Assembly: GCA_003996215.1 (NCBI GenBank)
Contig: QJPP01001540.1
Location: 1-64,000, forward strand
Origin: Jaltomata sinuosa
Taxonomy: Eukaryota > Streptophyta > Magnoliopsida > Solanales > Solanaceae
Reading direction: 5' to 3'
DNA: 64,000 nt
Under the pieces are notes generated by a model, which saw only the letters and a program-made list of their open reading frames with translations, did not search any database and was not told where the DNA came from. The position numbers were made by a program, and so were the translations under genes. This document shows, piece by piece, positions 56,445 to 64,000 of this stretch; within the stretch, counting starts at the first letter, position 1; each line of letters starts with the position of its first letter.

Positions 56445-58470
56445 TTGAACTGTCCAAGCCAGATCAGGAACCATGGACCAGTTCCACAGGTCGTGGAATA
56501 GTACACAGACCACGGTTCCCCATCTGTGGAATCAGCCCTACAGACCAGTCTCTAAGAACCCAAACCATGAACCAAGTCCACAGACCATGAATAGGACCAA
56601 GAGTCATGGAATGGCCTCGTGGAACTCATTCAGAGGTCAACAAGTTGGGGTCAGTTCCACGAGTTGGAACCACAGACCATGGAACAGTCCACGAGTTATG
56701 GATTCCACCCATGGAACTCAGACCTGAGGGTCATCAAATCCCTTAGGAACCACAAGAAGGTTCCACGAGCCGTGGATGGTTTCATGAGCCATGAACCTGG
56801 CTCGTGGTTATCAGACCCATAGTTATGAATAAAGGCCCAGGAACCACGATAGGATTCCACGAGTCATGAAAGCTTCCACAAACCATGGAACCTAGTCGCA
56901 AATTTTCTAGCAGTTTTTAAATTAGTTTCTTAGGAGTATTTTAGACCTTTCCTTCTTAAATTAGCTCCAACTATAAATAGACTTAGGCTTATTTTAATAA
57001 GTCAAAACCCCCAAAAAACATTAGTTCTGCTCATTCCTCCTCTCAAGTTAGAAAAGAGCGTTCTTCTCAAAAGTTTTAGACCTAGGGCTTTCACCTCCAA
57101 TCTTCAACTTTAGTTTTTCTTGAAGAATATCCTCCACCAGGTATGCGGTTATTCAGTGAGGGTTAAGTCTGCCCTTATGCCCAAAAGTCTCAGGCTTTTA
57201 TAGTAATTTTCATGGTTTTGAAACTAAGGTTCTTACCCATGTTAGTAGATTGCTACATAAATCCATCTACTTGATTTATACGCGATTTTCATCAAGTTTT
57301 AATGATATATATTGCTTATATTAAACTGCATGGATTTTTACATGGTTTTGAGGAATCACAAAATTTTTCCTAAATCTTAGGGTTTCTAAAGTGTTAGCTT
57401 TCTTCAAAATTCAACCTAGGTTATCAGTATGAGCTTTAAAAGAAGTCAAAATTTAGATAGTTTTCATTCTACTACAGTATTTTAGAAATTAGTGATTTCA
57501 GACCATTTTAGTTGTGTATCATAAAATTTAGGACTTCAATCTTGATGAGCTATTAGTCTTCAGCTTGGGAGTATGTTTAGCACCGAGTTGGACTACGGTT
57601 CAGTGTACCCTTAAAGTCCAAGAGCTACGTGACACTATAGGTTAGTTTGCCCCTATGTTGGGCCTCAGAAATAGTTATCACATCAGTCATGCCTTGTACC
57701 CTTGCAAGGTATATTGGGTCCTCTCGATGAGGCATATACATCAAAATTCACATCTAGCTCACGTGGTTTATGTCAGTTAATAGACTCTCCCACAATGGTA
57801 GTTTCAGTAAGGTGCATTGGGCCCTCAGTTATATTTACTTTCAGCTTTCAACATGTTTCCAGATTACTCTTGCATTTAAACTTTTTATGCATGATTATAT
57901 TTTGGGCCTATGTACTACAGTTTAGTTCAGTTTATAACTTTTTAGTATTTTAGCATATTTATATTTCAGTCAGCCTTGCATATCCCTCATGCTCAGTACA
58001 TTCGAAGTACTGATGCATACTTTATGTGCTATATCATATCATGATCCAGGTTCAAGATCTCAGTTTTAGCCGCGTGATTAGTGCATATCGGTGCCACCTC
58101 AGCAGCAGTCAGTGGTGTGTCCTCATCATCCGAGGACATTTCTTTAACATGCTTTTTGAGTTAGACAATTTGTCCTTATTTTAAGTATTTGGAGTTAGCT
58201 GGGGGCTTGTACCAGTAGCTCATCAGTATTAGAGTCTTTCAGACATAGAATCAGACTCAGTTGGTTTGGGTTGTTCTGCTTTTCAGAAAGTTATTTGTTC
58301 AGATATTTTCAGTTGAACTCCTTTTAGATTATTTTCTTTATTCAGTTATGCTTCCGTTTGTTTAGAGTTATTTCAGTATGCTTGTGATATGCCAGATTCA
58401 GGGTTAGCTTGGGGTTACTTGTGATCTTAGGTCCTGTGTTACGTCTAGGGTCTAGCCTCGGGGCGTGACA
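56445..58470 (+). repeat. TEK-D 5' LTR, missing its first bases
   Basis: Matches the 3' LTR from 63193 onward (TTGAACTGTCCAAGCC). The word cluster is 56465-56885, TATA box CTATAAATA 56971-56979, stem TCAGTAC-ATTCGAA-GTACTGA 57993-58013. It ends GGGGCGTGACA at 58470. The canonical TGTAACACC start is absent. Confidence 0.85.
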
Positions 58471-58489
58471 AACTTGTTATCAGAGAACC
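58471..58489 (+). other. TEK-D primer-binding site (tRNA-Met type)
   Basis: AACTTGTTATCAGAGAACC follows the LTR directly; TGGTATCAGAGC is the usual initiator-Met site of plant LTR elements. Confidence 0.78.
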
Positions 58490-58682
58490 AGGTTCAAGAG
58501 TCCCAGGGTGTCTGAAAGCTGCACCAAGTTGAGTCTCTTTTATGGGTGTGAAGCACGCCACACTTATGAGGGAGAGGCTTTGAAGGTTTTTAGGAAAAAC
58601 TTTACTTCTTTCATTATCTTTATCATGCAATAAAGTTTAATTCAGTTTCCCTCTCAAATCAGTTCATTATGCATTTCAGATC

Positions 58683-59778
58683 ATGCCTCCTTGCAGAGCT
58701 AATGCCCGCAATGCTAACGCTAATCCTCCAGCCCAAACCACAAGGTTACAAATGCAAAATTCAATAATGCAATCCAGTTATTGGCTCAGACTATAGCTAA
58801 TCAGGCTAATCAGCAGGCCCCAGTCCTTACAAACTAAAATGGTGGATCAGCTGCAGCCCGGGTTTGAGATTTTTTTCGCGTGAATTCGCCAGAGTTTCTA
58901 GGGTCAAAGGTTGGCAAAGACTTACCGAATTTCATTGACGAGTTCAAGAAGATTTTTGAGGTAATGCAAGTGACAGGTACTGATAGCGTTGAGTTAGCAT
59001 CCTATCAACTCAAGGAAGTGGCTGACATTTGGGTCACTCAGTGGAAAGACAACAAGGGTGTAAATACAACTACTATGACATGTGATTGTTTTACTGGAGC
59101 TTTTCTTGACAGGTTCTTCCCAAGAGAGTTGAGAGAGGCTAAGGCCAAAGAGTTTATGAATCTGAGACAGGGATCGATGTCGGTCCAGGAATATGGGTTG
59201 AAGTTCACTCAACTTTCTAGTTATGCCCCATCTATGGTGGTCGATCCGAGGGCACAAATGGGCAAGTTCTTATATGGGGTATCTGACTTGGTGAAAACAG
59301 AGTGCGGGAATGCTATGTTATTAGGGGATATGGATATCTGTAGACTGATGACCCATGCTCAGCAGGTCGAGGAATATAAGCTTAAGGATATGGCAAAGGA
59401 TAGTAAGAAGGCGAGGACAAGAAACTATGAATATTCTCAGAAGAGATCGGGCAGTGGAAATCTCTCACAGTTTCAGTAGAGGTCTTTAACCCCCGTGCCT
59501 TCATCAGCTAGTGCTCCATCTCCCAGGCCTCAACAGGATCAGAAAAAGTGAGCACCAGGCTCTAACTCTCAAGGCAGCATTCCAGGTAACCTCACTTTTA
59601 CAGCCTGCTCCAAGTGTGGTAAGAATCATCCTAGTGAGTGTTTGGCTGGCAGAGAAGGGTGTTTTGGGTGTGGTCAGCTCGGCCATAGGTTGAAGGAGTG
59701 CCCTTCCGCCAGGAAAGGACAGGGAGGTAACAAAGCTCAGTCCATCACTTCAGCAGCTCCATCAGGTCGCACAACTTA
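58683..59778 (+). pseudogene. TEK-D gag
   Basis: ATG at 58683 (MPPCRANARN). An Asn/Ala-rich start runs into frameshifts before 58880, then a capsid-like region is open for 199 codons (58880-59476): LPNFIDEFKKIFEVMQV, YQLKEVADIWV, FFPRELREAKAKEF and SMSVQEYGLKFTQLSSYAP. After the stop at 59477 comes a Pro/Ser/Gln linker, then a complete CCHC knuckle C-x2-C-x4-H-x4-C at 59660-59701 in another frame, and a basic Gly/Lys-rich stretch. Intact knuckle residues contrast with TEK-A, where the last Cys is lost. Confidence 0.83.
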
Positions 59779-62700
59779 GCAGAGTACTACTTCCGACACA
59801 GGTGGCGGTCAGTGTCAGAACCTCTCTATGCCATGTCTTCATGCGAAGATCAGGAGTGTTCACCAGATGTAGTCACTGGTATATTATCAGTCTTATCTCT
59901 TGATATTTATGCCTTGTTAGATCTAGGGGCTTCCCTATATTTTATGACCCAATATGTTGCATGTAAATTCAGAGTCAGTTCGGAAATCCTCCCAAAACCC
60001 ATCCAAGACTCTACGCCAGTTGGCGAATTAGTCCTAGCTAATAGGGTGTACAGAAATTGCCCAGTTTCAGTCCTTCATAAAGTCACCTCAGCAGATCTAG
60101 TAGAGTTAGATATGACTGACTTCGATGTCATTCTTGGCATGGATTGGCTACATGCCTATTATGCCTCAGTTGACTGTAGAACCAGAGTCGTGAATTTCTA
60201 GTTTCCAAATGAGCCCGTCTTAGAGTGGTAGGATAGTCCTCTTTCATCAAAAGGTCACTTCATATCCTACCTCAAAGCTATAAAGATGATCTCAAAGGGG
60301 TATATCTACCATATAGTCTGGGTTAAGGATTCTGAGTCCAAAACCCCACCTTTCCAGTCAGTTCCAGAGATGTTTCTTGAAGAACTACCTGGAGTCCCTC
60401 CTGAGTGGGAGATCAACTTTGGGATAGACCTTCTTCTGGATACGCAACCCATATCTATTCCTCCTTATAGAATGTATCTACCTGAGCTTAAGGAGTTGAA
60501 AAAACAGCTCAAGGACCTCCTAGATAAAGGTTTTATCAGACCTATAATCTCTCTAGGGGGTTCCCTAGTTCTATTCGTGCATAAGAAGGACGGTTCCCTT
60601 AGGATGTGCATAGACTACCATCAGTTGAACAAAGTCACAATCAAGAATAAGTATCGTATCCACAGGATTGATGATTTATTCGACCAACTTCAGGGTGCCT
60701 GCTACTTTTCCAAGATTGACCTCAGATCCGGTTATCATCAGCTCAGAGTTAGAGAATGTGACATTCTGAAGACATCCTTCAGAACTCGGTATGTTCACTA
60801 TGAATTTGTGGTTATGTCTTTTGGACTAACGAATACTCCTGCAGCTTTTATGGACTTGATAAACAGGGTGTTCAAGAAGTATTTAGACATGTTCGTTATT
60901 GTCTTCATAGATGATATTACAGTATACTCCTAGAGTGAGAAGGAGCATGCTAATTATTTAAGAGTGGTACTGCAAACTCTCAAGGATCGACATTTATTCA
61001 CCAAATTCAGTAAGTGTGAGTTTTGGTTGCAGTCAGTTGCCTTTCTGGGTCATGTAGTGTCTAAGGAGCGTATTTGAGTGGATTCCCAGAAAATAGAGGC
61101 AGTAAAGAATTGGCCTAGACCTACCGCTCCGACAGCTATTAGGAGCTTTTTGGGTTTGGCTGGTTACTATAGGAGATTTATTGAGGGGTTTTCGTCCATA
61201 GCTTCTCCATTGACTAGGTTGACTCAGAATAAAGTCAAGTTCTAGTGGTCAGATGAGTGTGAGAATAACTTCCAAGAGTTGAAAACTAGTTTGACCATAA
61301 CCTCAGTTTTGACTCTACCAGAGGGTTCAGATGGTTTTGTAGTATACTGTTATGCATTCAGAGTTGGCTTTGAGTGTGTTCTGATGCAGCATGGTAACAT
61401 TATTGCATATGCTTCCAGACAACTTAAGACTCATGAGAAGAACTACCGACTCATGATCTTGAGTTAGCAGTAGTGGTCTTTGCCTTGAGGATTTGGAGAC
61501 ACTACTTATATGGTGTCCATGTAGATGTGTTTACTGTCTACACGAGCCGTTAGTATGTATTCACCCAGAAAGAATTGGATCTTCGTCAGATAAGGTGGCT
61601 AGAGATTCTCAAGGACTATTGCATGACCATGCTTTACCATTCGAGTAAGGCCAACGTAGTAGCGGATGATCTTAGCAGGTTTTCTATGGGGAGTGTGTCA
61701 CATGTTGAGGAAAGAAAGAAGGAATTAGCCAAAGATGTTCACAGGCTTGCTCGATTATAGGTTTAGCTTACAGATTCATCAGAAGGTGGTGTTATTGTTC
61801 AAAATGGGTCAGAGTCTTCATTGGTAACCGAGGTAAAGGAAAAGCAAGATAGTTATCCTATCTTACTTCAGCTAAAAGGTGATGTCCAGCAGCAGAGAGT
61901 AGAGGTTTTCTCCCAAAGGGGAGATGGTGTACTTTGTTGGGTCGGCTATGTGTTCCTAATATAGGAACTTGAGGGAGTATATTTTTCTAAGAGGCTGATA
62001 TCTCTAGATATTTCATCGATTCTGGTGCAACCAAGATGTACCATGACCTATGGGAAGTCTATTAGTGGAATGGTATGAAGAGGGACATTGCTGATTTTAT
62101 GGCTAAGTGTCCCAACTGTCAGCAAGTGAAGGTAGAACATCAGCGACCCGGTGGTATGACTCAGGAGATGGACATTCCCACTTGGAATTGGGAGGTGACC
62201 AATATGGACTTTATTACAGGCTTACCTCGTACTCGCAGACAACATGATTCTATTTGGATGATTATAGACATGGTGACTAAGTCAACGCACTTCTTAGTTG
62301 TCAAGACTACCTATTCAGCAGAGGACTACGCCAAATTCTACATCCGTGAGATAGTCAGGTTGCATGGAGTTCCCTTATCCATCATCTCAGATAGGGGCAC
62401 TCAGTTCACATTTAAGTTTTGGAGATCGTTTCAGAAGGATCTTGGTACTCAAGTTAATCTTAGTACAACTTTTCCCCCGTAGACTGATGGTCAGGCAGAA
62501 TGTACTATTTAGACCTTAGAGGACATGTTGAGAACTTGTGTAATCGACTTTAAAGGTAATTAGGATGATCACTTACCTTTTATAGAGTTTACCTATAATA
62601 AAAATTTTCACTCTAGTATTCTTATGGCCCCATATGAGGCACTTTACGGGTGGAGGTGTAGATCACCTATAGGCTGGTTTGAGATAGGTGAAGCAACTTT

Positions 62701-63172
62701 GATAGGGATAGATTCAGTCGATGAGACTATAGAGAAGGTTTAGCTTATTAGATAAAGGTTGAAGGCATCTCAAAGTCATCAGAAATTTTATGCAGATGTG
62801 AGAAGAAGGGAGCTAGAGTTTGAGGTTGATGATTGGGTTTTCTGAAAGTGTCACCCATGAAGGGTGAGATGAGATTTGGTAAGAAGAGGAAGATTAGTCC
62901 CTGATATGTAGGCCCTTACAGGATTCTGAGAAGAGTCGGCAAGGTGGCCTATGAGTTAGAGTTGCCTGCAGACTTAGAATCATTGCACCTAGTCTTCCAT
63001 CTATCCTTGTTGAAGAAATGCATAGGTGATCCAACTTTAGTTGTGCCCTTAGAGAGCATGGGTGTGAAGGACAGTCTCTCTTATGAAGAGGTCCCAGTTC
63101 AGATCCTTTATCATCAGATCCGAAGGCTGAGAAACAAGGAAGTTGTTTCAGTAAAAGTTCTTTGGAGGAACT
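59779..63172 (+). pseudogene. TEK-D pol: protease, RT, RNase H, integrase, chromodomain start
   Basis: Protease 59812-60199 has LLDLGASLYF at the active site, then ILGMDWLHAYYAS. RT 60286-60930 has YFSKIDLRSGYHQ and FIDD (Asp codons 60910-60915), stopped by TAG at 60931. The connection and RNase H extend to about 61760. Integrase: zinc-binding region with CPNCQQVKVEHQRP (about 62108), core D in MDFITGLP, ISDRGTQF, and the downstream GQAE. The C-terminal part ends at VLWRN (63172), after which the chromodomain tail is deleted. Stops at 60199, 60931, 61077, 61243, 62480, 62508, 62561 and 62741 are mostly TAG/TGA at CAG, CGA or TGG positions. Confidence 0.87.
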
Positions 63173-63174
63173 AG

Positions 63175-64000
63175 CCCAAAAAACTTAAAATTTTGAACTG
63201 TCCAAGCCAAATCAGGAACCATGGACTAGTTCCACGGGTCGTGGAACAGTCCACGGATCGTGGTTCCCATCCATAGAATAAGTCTTGCAGACCAGTCCCT
63301 CAGAACCCAAAGCATGAACCAAGTCCACGGACCGTGAATAGGACCACAGGTTGTGGAATGGCCTCGTGGAACTCAGTCAGAGGCCATCAAGTTAGGGATA
63401 GTTCCATGAGTTCGAACTACGGAGCGTGGAACAGTCCACCAGTCATGGATTCAACCCATGTAACTCAGACCTGAGGGTCATCAAATCCCTCAGGAACCAT
63501 GAGAAGTTTCTACGAGCCATGGATGGTTTCACGAACCGTGAACTTGGCTCGTGGTTATCAGACTCGCAGTCATGAATAAAGGCCCAAGAACCACGATAGG
63601 GTTCCACAAGTCGTGGAAGCTTCTACGAACTGTGAAAACCAGTCCGTGGACCTAGTCGCAAATTTTCCATTAGTTTTTTTAAATTTGTTTCTTAGGGGTA
63701 TTTTAGACCTTTCCTTCTTAAATTAGCTCCAACTATAAATAGTCTTAGGCTAATTTTATTAAGTCAAAACCCCCAAAACACATCAGTTCTCCTCATTCCT
63801 CCTCTCAAGTCAGAAAAGAGAATTCTTCTCTAAATTTTCAGACCTAGGGCTTTCTCCTCCAAGCTTCAACTTAATATTTTCTTAAAGAATCTCCTCCACT
63901 AGGTATGCGGTTATTCAGTAAGGGATAAGTCTGCCCTTATGCCCAAAAATCTCAGGCTTTTACATTAATTTTCATAGTTTTAAAACTAGGTTTCTTACCC
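63175..64000 (+). repeat. TEK-D 3' LTR, truncated at its start and by the window end
   Basis: Begins CCCAAAAAACTTAAAATT, probably LTR bases just inside the lost TGTAACACC start. Word cluster 63210-63655; TATA box CTATAAATA 63733-63741. It continues past 64000. Confidence 0.85.

Larger units (their letters stand above)
56445..64000 (+). mobile_element. TEK-D: Tekay-like element, 3' LTR runs out of the window
   Basis: 5' LTR 56445-58470 (start lost), PBS, gag, protease, RT, RNase H, integrase, then a 3' LTR from 63175. The most nearly complete coding set in the window, yet with many stops. The pol end and 3' LTR start are fused by a deletion near 63172. Confidence 0.87.

Noticed and set aside
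56473..56822. Overlapping open frames of 84 and 67 codons in the TEK-D LTR
   Set aside because: They read through the GC-rich word cluster, which lacks stops by composition.

Overview
The window is intergenic DNA from a plant nuclear genome, almost entirely nested transposable elements. Family content suggests a eudicot. My impression of Solanaceae rests on remembered repeat style, not on any diagnostic gene. I found no intact host gene, rRNA or tRNA gene, and every recognisable element gene carries stops or frameshifts. Working labels: ATH = Athila-like Ty3/gypsy, TEK = Tekay/Del-like chromovirus, NA = non-autonomous.

Layout. 1-3147 is degenerate repeat. An outer Athila-like element, ATH-1, starts at 3148 with its LTR. 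TEK-A (minus strand, 4703-26002, target duplication AATAT) split it just after its primer-binding site. TEK-A was then invaded three times: by TEK-B (plus, 5687-12032) in its 3' LTR, by a CACTA transposon (15590-18991, duplication TAG) in pol, and by an LTR element in gag that survives as a solo LTR (20781-23037, duplication TTTGA). ATH-1 gag resumes at 26008 and is cut again by ATH-2 (27151-49458, duplication GAAAC/GGAAC). ATH-2 itself carries NA-1 (29593-38121), an 8.5 kb LTR element with no polymerase. ATH-1 resumes at 49464 and is lost at about 50546. To the right lie TEK-C (minus, truncated, 50804-55718), a stray LTR piece (55719-56444) and TEK-D (plus, 56445 to beyond the window). Without its insertions TEK-A is about 9.3 kb and ATH-2 about 13.8 kb, reasonable sizes for these lineages.

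How the parts relate. The TEK elements encode gag, protease, RT, RNase H, integrase and a chromodomain-like tail on one polyprotein. ATH-2 has gag-pol and a separate accessory gene downstream. NA-1 has a gag-like double zinc-knuckle gene and a divergent relative of the same accessory gene, so its reverse transcription and integration would have had to be supplied in trans.

Most interesting. (1) ATH-2 and NA-1 share a layout: coding block, then a small hairpin with loop AGGCAA whose stem bases covary between copies, then a spacer, then a splice-acceptor-like AG|GTAC, then the accessory gene. ATH-2 has three tandem 86-bp hairpin modules before that gene and a fourth after it. (2) LTRs of unrelated families carry clusters of short self-complementary GC-rich words upstream of the TATA box. 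The words differ by family but the place is similar, and the same kind of cluster recurs inside ATH-2 and NA-1 ahead of the accessory gene. (3) The CACTA element is built round about 20 copies of a 97-bp repeat that looks intronic.
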